A stretch of 20,246 nucleotides of DNA, taken from positions 1-20,246 of IMG/VR virus record IMGVR_UViG_3300023284_001445. One strand, 5' to 3'. The notes beneath the pieces are model-generated. The model worked only from the letters and a program-made list of their open reading frames with translations. It did no database searches and was not told where the DNA came from. This stretch comes from a virus. Shown one piece after another: positions 5,312 to 12,155 of the stretch. A program made the translations under genes and the position numbers. The stretch's first letter is position 1. The number at the start of each line of letters is the position of its first letter.

Positions 5312-5488
5312 ATGGAACAGACGACAGCAACCCCAACCGAGCAAGGACGAGCCCCTTATCTTTGCAGCACCAGAATATCCCTGTACACTTTGTGCTCCAG
5401 GCAAGCCGACTTCACAATGGATGTGAACGGAGTGAAACGCCCCCTTTGTCATCGACATTATCAGGAAAGGATGTGGATAGATGGCTAG
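5312..5488 (+). CDS. Small Cys/His protein, 58 aa
   Basis: The strong GGGAGG at 5302-5307 lies just before the ATG and inside the hairpin at 5261-5308. Cys18, Cys28, Cys46 and His49 (LCHRHY) could form one zinc site. The N-terminal 14 residues are Thr/Pro-rich. The stop TAG lies within codons 2-3 of the next tagged gene (ATGGCTAG), an eight-base overlap. Any control exerted by the hairpin should therefore pass to the tagged protein at 5481. No family recognised. Confidence 0.55.
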   Translation: MEQTTATPTEQGRAPYLCSTRISLYTLCSRQADFTMDVNGVKRPLCHRHYQERMWIDG

Positions 5489-5720
5489 AACCGTAGGGAG
5501 GCGCAAGGTCAAGCCCGTAACCTCAGATATTTCCTCAGAGACTTGGATTGCTACTCTCCACCGACAGGGTCGTGTCTTTGATATTGGACAACTCACTCCA
5601 CAGCATAGGCGTGACTTGGATAAAGAGGTAAAAGCAGGCCGAGCCACTAAATCACGAGAGCTTTGGCCATTTGTGAATAGCGGAGGGGTGCACAAGACCG
5701 CCTGGTTCACACGACGGTGA
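5481..5720 (+). CDS. Tagged small protein 10 (MARTVGRRKV start), 79 aa
   Basis: This is the last member of the tagged array; the tag is MARTVGRRKVKPVTS. The body is helical and polar, with WIATLHRQGRVFDIGQL, then PQHRRDLDKEVKAGRATKSR, and an aromatic basic end (HKTAWFTRR). The segment from RQGRVFDIGQLTP to KAGRATK reads like a small helix-turn-helix-type three-helix domain, but I cannot place it. The ATG is ten bases after AAAGGA and overlaps the previous stop. Its TGA shares its A with an ATG at 5720, where the glycosyltransferase should begin. Confidence 0.7.
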   Translation: MARTVGRRKVKPVTSDISSETWIATLHRQGRVFDIGQLTPQHRRDLDKEVKAGRATKSRELWPFVNSGGVHKTAWFTRR

Positions 5721-5802
5721 TGTAACGCTACTCTTCACAATCATCACCGCCGCCCTCGCCCTCCGACTCCTCCTGACCTTAGACCATAACGGGTTTCTCG
5801 GG
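5720..5802 (+). other. Displaced N-terminal coding segment of the glycosyltransferase
   Basis: The frame of the gene at 5803 is open upstream to a stop at 5674. From about 5725 it encodes a convincing first membrane helix (TLLFTIITAALALRLLL) and then the loop leading into the GVDGGAY motif. No ATG, GTG or TTG occurs in that frame before 5803. An ATG does lie at 5720, in a TGATG overlap with the previous stop, but it runs straight into TAA. One extra base after that ATG (for example ATGGTAACG for ATGTAACG) would join it to the helix. A one-base loss or sequencing error is the simplest reading. Confidence 0.6.
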
Positions 5803-7200
5803 GTGGACGGGGGAGCCTACCTTCTAAGTGTAAATACGGTCCTGGGTGACGAGCCCACCAACGCTGGATTTCCTCGGCCACCTCTCGCTCCGGGATGGCT
5901 GTTGGTACCATTTCTCTCCGCCTTTGGGGATGACGTGGGGTATAAAGTGTGGAGTACCTTGGCCTCCATGCTCCCCGTCATCCCCGTATATTTATTTGCC
6001 AAGAGAATCAACCACCGGTACGCCGCTCCCTTCGCTGTAGCCTTCCTGCTGGTGGACCTCCTACACGCTGAGATGATCGTGACCGGAGCTCTCCCCCTCA
6101 TTGGATTTTCTCTTCTAGGTCTGGTCTGGTGGGCCATGTGTTCACTGTCTGAACGCTGGTCTTGGAGAGCCGCAGCCACTCTAACCCTCTCCCTCGGCCT
6201 CATCCCTTGGGTAAACCAAACAACCGCCGGTCTCGCTATAGTGACCATCCCAGTTCTATTTCTCGCCCTCCTGTGGTACAATCGCTCTGCCCCAGGCATC
6301 ATCACAAAGCGCATACTACCGCCTCTAGTCTTCGGCGGTAGTATTGCGTTAGGCGCCCTCCCCTGGTACATGGACGTTCTCCCGGTCACCGGCATTCTCA
6401 ACTACCCCGGCCCTTTCATCTACCTCACCCATGCTTTCGACTCTGCTTGGTGGCAGTTCCTCTTGGCCTGGCCCCTCGGTTTATGGATGATCCGTAGAGG
6501 AAAGGAGCCATGGCTTCGGTCTCTTGGGGTGTTGACCGTCCTTCTCGGGACTCTGCTGGTTTTTCTCTCCACTGATGAGACGGTCATCAATATCTTCTAC
6601 CGGTCCCGGTATCTATTGGCCATCCCGTTCTATGTGGGGATTTCTTGGGTGATTTGGGACCGGTTAGCCCCTCAGATGCCTCCCTGGCTAAAAACAGCGT
6701 CTCCGTGGCTCTCCGGGGCAGCAATGGTGATTCTAGTCGTGGGATACGTGAGTCAATTCAACCGGCAAACGGGTTATTCGGACATGGCAACACCCGCAAC
6801 GGTAGAAGCCTTGGAGTTGATAGCTCGGGAAGACCCTGGCGCCGGGGTGGTGAACAACTCTTTTACTTTGGCCCTGTGGATCAGTGCTCTGAATAAGGTG
6901 CCGAGCCCTCACACCTGGACATGGCAGCCTCCGTCGAGGTTTATAGAGACGGATAAGGACGTAAGATGTGTTCTGGGCTGGGTGGTCGGCTGTGATCACT
7001 CTGGGGCTGCTGGTAGACTGGGAGCCGGGTACGTGTTGATTGACACGAGATTCCCAAACTATAATTCTCGGGCGCCGGGCATCTACCTGGCACCCGAGAA
7101 CCAATGGGAAGTTACAGCAGAGACACCCTGGCTGACTAAGATATTTGAAAAGGGAGCGACTCTAGCGTACAAAATATCCAGCGGGGGTAGGCAGCCTTGA
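5803..7200 (+). CDS. GT-C-type membrane glycosyltransferase (start uncertain)
   Basis: At least 465 residues, and about 490 with the upstream helix, with about ten membrane helices. The early motif GVDGGAY-LLSVNTVLG and the loop FPRPPLAPGWLLVPFLSAFG match GT-C enzymes of the PMT/ArnT/GT39-like group. These use a lipid-phosphate sugar donor on the outer face of the membrane; the Asp in VDGGAY corresponds to the usual first-loop catalytic acid. A soluble C-terminal part of about 130 residues starts after helix ending YVSQFNRQ and includes GAGYVLIDTRF. The GTG at 5803 is only the first available start and would remove helix one, so the true start is probably at 5720 with a base missing. Its TGA overlaps the next TTG. 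Such a gene is unusual in a phage and suggests modification of host surface glycan. Confidence 0.8.
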   Translation: MDGGAYLLSVNTVLGDEPTNAGFPRPPLAPGWLLVPFLSAFGDDVGYKVWSTLASMLPVIPVYLFAKRINHRYAAPFAVAFLLVDLLHAEMIVTGALPLIGFSLLGLVWWAMCSLSERWSWRAAATLTLSLGLIPWVNQTTAGLAIVTIPVLFLALLWYNRSAPGIITKRILPPLVFGGSIALGALPWYMDVLPVTGILNYPGPFIYLTHAFDSAWWQFLLAWPLGLWMIRRGKEPWLRSLGVLTVLLGTLLVFLSTDETVINIFYRSRYLLAIPFYVGISWVIWDRLAPQMPPWLKTASPWLSGAAMVILVVGYVSQFNRQTGYSDMATPATVEALELIAREDPGAGVVNNSFTLALWISALNKVPSPHTWTWQPPSRFIETDKDVRCVLGWVVGCDHSGAAGRLGAGYVLIDTRFPNYNSRAPGIYLAPENQWEVTAETPWLTKIFEKGATLAYKISSGGRQP

Positions 7201-7394
7201 GTCCTCAAACTATTTCAGGCTGGACTCGTGACTGGGGAGTCCTTGTTGTTCACCCTTTTATCTGCTTAAATTGCGGAAAGCGTGTTCAAGGTATGAAGGC
7301 CAGTTGGACTTTATTGTACGGGCACCGGGTTGAGGGCGGGATAGTGTGTGACTCATGCAACTGGAGAAGGCTTTATGGTTATTACCCGAGTTGA
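7197..7394 (+). CDS. Small zinc-ribbon protein, 65 aa
   Basis: The start is a TTG overlapping the previous stop (TTGA), with GGGGG about eight bases upstream. Cys23/Cys26 (CLNC) and Cys51/Cys54 (CDSC) are spaced as a zinc ribbon, with an aromatic C-terminus (RRLYGYYPS). The N-terminus contains Trp residues (GWTRDWG). Its end overlaps the methyltransferase start at 7375 by 20 bases, so the two may be translated together. The rare start codon lowers certainty. No function assigned. Confidence 0.55.
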   Translation: MSPQTISGWTRDWGVLVVHPFICLNCGKRVQGMKASWTLLYGHRVEGGIVCDSCNWRRLYGYYPS

Positions 7395-8043
7395 TAGGCC
7401 GATGGTATTCGACCAGCCAGCCCACATTGCCAGGGAGAGCCACGTCTGGAATGCGCTTTCCCCCTACTTGCCTAATCTTCAAAACAAGTCGGTATTAGAT
7501 TTAGGCTGTGGCTGGGGGGGCTTTGGGAAAAGGGCCGCCGAACAGGGGGCCAAGGTTCTGTTCGTAGATGGCAGGGAGGATAACCTGAGAGTGGCTAAGG
7601 AAGCTGGCCCAAATCACTCTTACATCCACCAGGACATTACAGATCCTTTCTGGTCACCGCCCTTAGTAGATGTCACCCTCTGTTTAGGTGTCTTGTACCA
7701 CGTCGATAATCCTAAAGATGTACTTAGAAAGGTGGCCTCATCTCCTGTATTGGCGATAGAGAGCATCTGTCTGGACCACGATGGGGTTGCTATGGTGATG
7801 CTTCAAGAAGACACGGAGCAAGTGGACTATAGCCTGACAGGCGGGGCTTGTCGTCCTTCTCCGGGCTGGATCGTTCAAGCACTGTACGATATCGGATATA
7901 ACAGTATTACTGCGATTGGGGTCACGAATATTGCAGCCACGCCAGAATGGCCCGGAGCTTTGTGGGACTGGGATTATGAGCATACTTGTGGTTGGCGTCG
8001 AAATGGGCATCAATTGAGGAAGTTGTACATAGCAACAAAGTGA
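7375..8043 (+). CDS. Class I SAM-dependent methyltransferase, 222 aa
   Basis: GGAGAAGG at 7363-7370 sits just before the ATG at 7375, so this start is preferred to an in-frame start at 7348 without such a site. Motif I is LDLGCGWGGF (residues 41-50) and the acidic residue ending the next strand is Asp65 (VLFVDGRE). The post-I and motif IV region QDITDPF ... LCLGVLYHVDNP is typical of Methyltransf_11/23 and CmoB-like proteins. The later segment TGGACRPSPGWI also resembles the CmoB/DUF1698 group. It lies directly downstream of the glycosyltransferase, so a sugar or glycolipid substrate is plausible; a tRNA substrate cannot be excluded. It is the last gene before the convergence with the minus block. 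Confidence 0.82.
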   Translation: MVITRVDRPMVFDQPAHIARESHVWNALSPYLPNLQNKSVLDLGCGWGGFGKRAAEQGAKVLFVDGREDNLRVAKEAGPNHSYIHQDITDPFWSPPLVDVTLCLGVLYHVDNPKDVLRKVASSPVLAIESICLDHDGVAMVMLQEDTEQVDYSLTGGACRPSPGWIVQALYDIGYNSITAIGVTNIAATPEWPGALWDWDYEHTCGWRRNGHQLRKLYIATK

Positions 8044-8069
8044 CAGGCAAGACCCGGCCATTTAAAAAT

Positions 8070-8447
8070 TCAATACCCGCACTTTCCTCGAATATCAGCT
8101 TCGCCCCGGTAGGCCAGTATAACCAAATAGGCATCAAAAATAGTGATGTGGCCCTCATTATCATGGTAAGACCAGTCTCTTGTACTTCTATATCCACGGG
8201 GCACTTCTATATCCCCAGCAGCAAGCTGGTACCATGTGGGAGCCACCCGGCCGGAGGCGAATTGAAGCAGGAGAAGCGCATCGGACATGTCTACCCTTCC
8301 GTCATAGTTCACATCCCCACACCTGGGTGGAATAGGGGCCTTCTGGTCTTTCGCCAAGACTGGGGCCTGAAATATGAATAAGGAAAACAACGCTATCACG
8401 AGGGGGAGTAGCAGAATCCTCCCTCTCCCTTCTCTTCTCCTCCTCAA
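8070..8447 (-). CDS. Secreted dockerin-like protein, 125 aa
   Basis: A very basic n-region (MRRRREGRGR) is followed by a hydrophobic core to about residue 28 and a likely cut after Ala32 (APVLA/KD): a clear signal peptide. Residues 43-66 form a type I dockerin calcium loop, CGDVNYDGRVDMSDALLLL, with Asp45, Asn47, Asp49 and Asp56 in ligand positions. Residues about 78-112 form a second, longer-looped repeat (AAGDI ... NEGHITIFDAYLVIL). Dockerins bind cohesins or fold as small calcium modules; no cohesin gene is in the window. Cys43 and Cys123 could form a disulfide that ties the domain ends. The start is TTG at 8447, seven bases after the upstream stop, with no good binding site, so it is uncertain. 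Confidence 0.75.
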   Translation of the reverse strand: MRRRREGRGRILLLPLVIALFSLFIFQAPVLAKDQKAPIPPRCGDVNYDGRVDMSDALLLLQFASGRVAPTWYQLAAGDIEVPRGYRSTRDWSYHDNEGHITIFDAYLVILAYRGEADIRGKCGY

Positions 8448-8454
8448 GGCGGGC

Positions 8455-8706
8455 TCAACTATGGCCTAGAGGATCGCTAGTGAATCGACGGATAAAAGAC
8501 TCTTCCGCCGCTGTTGTGTCTCTTTCTGCTGGCTCTGTTCGCTCTTGACTCAACTGCCTAAACCAGCTCGGCTCTGGTGAAATGAGGAATTTGTATCTGT
8601 ATTTTGCATACCGGTCGAAATGGTCAGGGCAAATAGCATAGCCCCCAACAATAGTCATTGCATCCTCGGCGCAGGCTCCAACAGAGCAAATGATATTCGC
8701 CATCAT
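8455..8706 (-). CDS. Small Cys/His protein, 83 aa
   Basis: The protein starts with two Met codons (8706 and 8703); the first overlaps the ligase-like gene's stop as ATGA. Cys7, Cys12, Cys26 and His29 (CPDHF) could form a zinc site. A Tyr/Lys-rich helix follows (DRYAKYRYKF), then a Glu/Arg-rich, probably disordered tail. Its position in a tight run with the ligase-like and dockerin genes suggests co-transcription. No family recognised. Confidence 0.6.
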   Translation of the reverse strand: MMANIICSVGACAEDAMTIVGGYAICPDHFDRYAKYRYKFLISPEPSWFRQLSQERTEPAERDTTAAEESFIRRFTSDPLGHS

Positions 8707-9821
8707 GTCCTCTCTTTCCCTTTACTCAATACTCCCACCAACATCCACCAAAACCCCCCAAGATGTCCCATCCAACTATAGTAATCCAGCATGGAGAGGG
8801 AGACCAGGGCTAGCAACATCCACCAAGCCGTCCCGCCTCTACCTCTCAGCAGCGTCCAGGCTGTCACGCCCACCCATAGCCCGGCCGCTAAAACCCCACT
8901 CTCTATAGCTATTCTTAACGGCACGTTGTGGAGGCCTGGATGCTCAGCTACTCCACTAGGCAGAAAAGATGGGATGTGCGGGACGGCCAATCTAGTGGCT
9001 ATCTCTCCGTTCACGCCACGAACACTAGCGAGTAAGCTGTCTAAACCAGAGATGCCGTAGCTAAAAGGTGAAGCGATCACGGCGATGATAATTGTCCCGA
9101 GAGCTACTAGAACGGCTGCCAATACCCTCCAAGATCGCCTCTGAGACACAAGGATAGCCACTAGGGCTACAACCCCGACAATCAACCCCCATCTGCTGCC
9201 GGTGAACAACAGCGCCACCAAGACCGGCGCAGACAACCAAGAATATGACTTGCTGGTACTGATATGAATTAGCCCTAAGACTAAGAATCCCGCAGCCAAG
9301 TTCCCGTTGTTAGCTAGGCCTGTAGGGGCATCGGTCCTAATGAGGAACTGATCAAACCAGTACCAATGCGCCCAGCCTTGGTAGATGACGAGACCGGCGT
9401 GGAAGAGAACCGCAGGGAGCAGCCAATTGAACACGCTGCGGACATGGATATCAGCAAAATACAACAATAGGGCCGGGGCCATCCAAAGTAACACCCCAGC
9501 GGTTAGCTCCCAGTTGCCTGAGCCCCAAAATATGCTCCCAGGGATAGCCAAGGCGTGGAATATGAGAAGGTAAATAAGGGCAGCATATACAGGCCTGGGA
9601 CCAATGGACTTGGGAGAGATCAGAAAACCAGAGAATAGAGCTATCCAGCCGACACTCAACCATGGACTGGTGAAGGACTGCATCATCAGCATGGAGACGA
9701 GGAAGAGGGCGAAGCACGGAGCGGCCAAGGCTTGTCGGTCCAGTGCGATCAGACGCAGAAAGGCCACGGTCAGGAGAAGCTTGGGAAGGTAGGGCCAGTG
9801 GGAGGGGGTTATGGAGAGCAT
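8703..9821 (-). CDS. O-antigen ligase / polymerase-type membrane protein, 372 aa
   Basis: About ten hydrophobic helices span the protein. A long outer loop near the C-terminal third contains LASVRGVNGEIATRLAVPHI and the stretch HPGLHNVPLRIAIESGVLAA. That stretch is the kind of conserved segment seen in the O-antigen ligase/Wzy superfamily (PF04932-type: N-x-x-L...G...G). A middle motif, LANNGNLAAGFLVLGL then LLFTGSRWGLI, is also typical. Such enzymes join or polymerise lipid-linked glycans on the outer face of the membrane. The length is normal for the family. With the GT-C protein at 5803 it suggests the element alters the host surface polysaccharide. The ATG at 9821 lacks a strong binding site. 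Confidence 0.75.
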   Translation of the reverse strand: MLSITPSHWPYLPKLLLTVAFLRLIALDRQALAAPCFALFLVSMLMMQSFTSPWLSVGWIALFSGFLISPKSIGPRPVYAALIYLLIFHALAIPGSIFWGSGNWELTAGVLLWMAPALLLYFADIHVRSVFNWLLPAVLFHAGLVIYQGWAHWYWFDQFLIRTDAPTGLANNGNLAAGFLVLGLIHISTSKSYSWLSAPVLVALLFTGSRWGLIVGVVALVAILVSQRRSWRVLAAVLVALGTIIIAVIASPFSYGISGLDSLLASVRGVNGEIATRLAVPHIPSFLPSGVAEHPGLHNVPLRIAIESGVLAAGLWVGVTAWTLLRGRGGTAWWMLLALVSLSMLDYYSWMGHLGGFWWMLVGVLSKGKERT

Positions 9822-9875
9822 GGCTATGGGAGGCCGCGAACGTACTGCCGTAAAAATTCATTCCGTGCCGCGAAG

Positions 9876-10004
9876 CTAGTCATCCAGGCTAACTGCAAGC
9901 GCACCGGTAACCTTCTCAATCCACCCGTTGCGAATCTCGAACTTTTCGCCAGGGTTATAGAGGAAGTGCCAGACCCTCTTACCCTCTCCTGCTCCATAAT
10001 TCAT
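9876..10004 (-). CDS. 42-aa protein between collagen-like and ligase-like genes
   Basis: A short frame starts at ATG 10004, four bases after the stop of the collagen-like gene, with GAGGTAAGG just upstream, and ends at TAG 9878-9876. The product, starting MNYGAGEGKRVWHFLYNPGE and continuing KFEIRNGWIEKV, looks like a compact beta-rich unit. It fills what would otherwise be a 187-base gap in a tightly packed operon. The remaining 54 bases to the next start at 9821 hold nothing I recognise. Function unknown. Confidence 0.55.
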   Translation of the reverse strand: MNYGAGEGKRVWHFLYNPGEKFEIRNGWIEKVTGALAVSLDD

Positions 10005-10008
10005 TGCC

Positions 10009-10854
10009 TTACCTCGTATCCAGGGTCACGTAGGTGATCTTCGGATCCAACGCTCCATCCCCTGCCACCATCACCCGCACTCGCACCGCCCCGATATCAG
10101 GCAGGAACCTTGGTGTACTGACCCACTGGGTAGATTGATTAGCGAAAGCCGATACACTCTCACCTATATGAGGCGTCAGGAACACCCACCGGCTACCCAG
10201 GCTATTCCAGTACTCGACTCTCAACTTCACCACGTCTTGACTGTCAATATTATGCGCCCACTGAGCCCTCACCGCTTGGGCTACACTGAGGTCCAGAACT
10301 CTCCTGCTAAGTCTCCGGGGAACCTCTGTGCCTGCACTCCCGGCGTCCGTGACCTCAATCCCCTCTGCCGCGAAGAGGAGAGTATAAGGGACAATAATCC
10401 CTGCGATGCCCGGCGCCGCGTTGATGTAGGTAATAGGGCCTGGTGGTCCGGTTCCTCCCGCAGGGCCCTGTGAACCCCCCTCTCCCTTCTCTCCTCTCTC
10501 TCCGGCGCCAGTCTCACCAATGGGCCCAACCTCACCCTGTGGTCCCGCCTCGCCTATTGGGCCGGCCGCGCCGGTCTCTCCTCTCGGCCCCACCCCACCG
10601 TCCCCTCCCACGTCCCCTTTTGGCCCTGGAGGCCCAACAACATCTACTGCCTCACCCTGCGACCCCTTCTCACCTACAGGGCCTTCTACCCCCACCGGTC
10701 CAATCGGTCCTGGAGGGCCTGTACAATATCCGCCCAATAGGAGCAGGATCACCCCCACTAAGGCTAGGAAAATACCGGCCTGGAGGGCGCGTGATAGGTT
10801 GTCTGCTCTACGTTCAATAGGCGACATTTGTGGTGGTTGTGCTGTCTCAGCCAT
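10009..10854 (-). CDS. Membrane-anchored collagen-like protein, 281 aa
   Basis: A polar N-terminus of about 24 residues leads into a membrane helix (residues about 25-43, ending GGYC). A collagen-like Gly-x-y region then runs from residue 46 to 141, rich in GPxG and GExG triplets. The repeat phase breaks twice, at residues 67-74 and 116-118. The C-terminal 140 residues form a non-repetitive domain, probably beta-sandwich, with WAHNIDSQDVVKLRVEYWNS and GAVRVRVMVAGDGA. Phage collagen-like repeats usually occur in tail fibres; the membrane helix here points instead to a cell-surface display protein, or less likely a virion-membrane protein. Its ATGGCTGA start overlaps the upstream stop by eight bases. 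Confidence 0.8.
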   Translation of the reverse strand: MAETAQPPQMSPIERRADNLSRALQAGIFLALVGVILLLLGGYCTGPPGPIGPVGVEGPVGEKGSQGEAVDVVGPPGPKGDVGGDGGVGPRGETGAAGPIGEAGPQGEVGPIGETGAGERGEKGEGGSQGPAGGTGPPGPITYINAAPGIAGIIVPYTLLFAAEGIEVTDAGSAGTEVPRRLSRRVLDLSVAQAVRAQWAHNIDSQDVVKLRVEYWNSLGSRWVFLTPHIGESVSAFANQSTQWVSTPRFLPDIGAVRVRVMVAGDGALDPKITYVTLDTR

Positions 10855-11326
10855 CCGGCCACCTCCGTCCCTCTACCTGTTCCACTGCGGCTGCAATAGC
10901 ATCTAAGGTTAATTCTGTAGGATTATTACACCAACGCTCAACCCAACCATAAACTTGCCTGTTGAGGTAACCTCCATAGAACTCCATACCTGCCCCACGA
11001 CCTTTTACACTACGGATCCTGACACAGAGTCCAACAGTCTGAGCGGCAATTAGCCATACGGCCAAGTCCTGGCTTGCATCCCAACCCTGCTCAGTATGCC
11101 GGTGACACCAACCACATCGGAACTCTTCATTGTCTAGATCATGTCGTGGACAGACGTTAATTCGCACCCCGGTTTCATCCGGGAACAAGTACACGTAGCC
11201 GGTGCCCCCGCAGTTTCTACAAGGGACTAAATCTAACCCAGTGCCGAAATACCTACGCCCGCCACACTCTGGGCACGGCACCTCGACGCCAGCGACTTGG
11301 TTCCACGTTGTAGTTAGAGTGGTCAT
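10847..11326 (-). CDS. Zinc-finger protein with DnaJ-like CxxC motifs, 159 aa
   Basis: Cys18/Cys21 (CPECGG) and Cys36/Cys39 (CRNCGGTG) form a DnaJ-type zinc pair. A second possible site uses Cys59, His62, Cys71 and Cys74 (CGWC). The C-terminal half, from GWDASQDLAVWLIAAQ to LTLDAIAAAVEQVEG, has a strand-helix pattern that resembles small phage proteins of the ABA-sandwich kind, though the match is by eye. The start is an ATGA overlap with the upstream gene. The role is unknown; nucleic acid or protein binding is the usual guess for such a finger. Confidence 0.68.
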   Translation of the reverse strand: MTTLTTTWNQVAGVEVPCPECGGRRYFGTGLDLVPCRNCGGTGYVYLFPDETGVRINVCPRHDLDNEEFRCGWCHRHTEQGWDASQDLAVWLIAAQTVGLCVRIRSVKGRGAGMEFYGGYLNRQVYGWVERWCNNPTELTLDAIAAAVEQVEGRRWPDG

Positions 11327-11712
11327 TCTCCACTCTCTCCTTCTCCCCCACCATAACCGTCCCCTATCACATCCTGCCTCATCCCCACGGTGAACCTATA
11401 CCCGGTCTTGGTCGCTGCATTTGCCGCCGCCTCCACCACCTCCACTGGCACGTTATGCTTCATCAGATATTCCCGCATCTCAGGGACGTTCACGGTATAG
11501 GTGTCTGAGACATTGACCTTGGTACGGGGGAAAAGGAAAGTCTTGGTGTCCTCCATATCATCCGCCAAGGGGGTTAGGATTTTCTTGATCTGGTCGTTGA
11601 TGTCATCGTACATCTTCGCCAGGACAGTCTTGGTCCCTCGGATGTTGAGGAGTTGAAGGTTCAATTCTTCTACTTTTTTATGGTCTAGGATTGTTGTGTT
11701 TGTACGGGGCAT
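11323..11712 (-). CDS. Helical phage protein, 129 aa
   Basis: AGGAGG five bases before the ATG is a strong binding site. Residues about 12-50 form a long charged helix with heptad-like leucines (VEELNLQLLNIRGTKTVLAK), probably a coiled coil. Strands follow (TFLFPRTKVNVSDTYTVNV), then a helix PEMREYLMKHNVPVEVVEAA and a Gly/Glu tail. The arrangement recalls phage proteins of unknown role in replication regions. Nothing allows a specific call. Confidence 0.65.
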   Translation of the reverse strand: MPRTNTTILDHKKVEELNLQLLNIRGTKTVLAKMYDDINDQIKKILTPLADDMEDTKTFLFPRTKVNVSDTYTVNVPEMREYLMKHNVPVEVVEAAANAATKTGYRFTVGMRQDVIGDGYGGGEGESGE

Positions 11713-11720
11713 GACGCCTC

Positions 11721-12146
11721 CTATTCGCGGTCTATTACGTGTACATTGTCGGGTAGTAGAGAGGATATGACCGGCTCAACCTCCTCCCATCTCAGGCCGC
11801 CATTGCCGCAGCCAGGCCGAGGGAGGACAAAAATCAGTTCTGGAAAACACTTTACATGGACAGCAAACTGGACAGCAGATTCCTTAATAAGATCAAGGCT
11901 AGCGCGTTCATGCCAGTGGTGCTTAACAGGGAAGGTGACCAGTTCACTCTTGAGGATATGAGGAAAATTCCCCCACCGCTGAAGGTTCTCCCCCAGGTCT
12001 TTCGCAACACCCGGAAACCGCTGTACTGCTTGGAGTGCTACACCCCTGCCCATTACAGCCTCACCGTTCTTTTTGATGGTCCCGTTCGTGGTGATGCAAA
12101 TCACATCAGCAGGGTAATCCCATATATCGCCGGTCACTACTTTCAT
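11721..12146 (-). CDS. Macro-domain protein, 141 aa
   Basis: The whole protein is one macro domain of normal length. The first strand and loop, VTGDIWDYPADVICITTNG, carry the Asp and Asn used to bind ADP-ribose. The glycine-rich loop is GEAVMGRGVALQA, and the second phosphate-binding loop is RPGCGNGGLRWEEV. Macro domains bind or hydrolyse ADP-ribose derivatives. This small stand-alone type is frequent in phages and may process ADP-ribose-1''-phosphate or remove ADP-ribose from targets. It could counter NAD-dependent host defences, which is inference. It starts nine bases after the polymerase stop, with AAGGGGG upstream. Confidence 0.82.
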   Translation of the reverse strand: MKVVTGDIWDYPADVICITTNGTIKKNGEAVMGRGVALQAVQRFPGVAKDLGENLQRWGNFPHILKSELVTFPVKHHWHERASLDLIKESAVQFAVHVKCFPELIFVLPRPGCGNGGLRWEEVEPVISSLLPDNVHVIDRE

Positions 12147-12155
12147 CGAGCCCCC

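Noticed and set aside
5817-6401. A 194-codon frame opposite the glycosyltransferase
   Set aside because: Arg/Pro-rich antisense product without features; the glycosyltransferase frame has family motifs and membrane helices.
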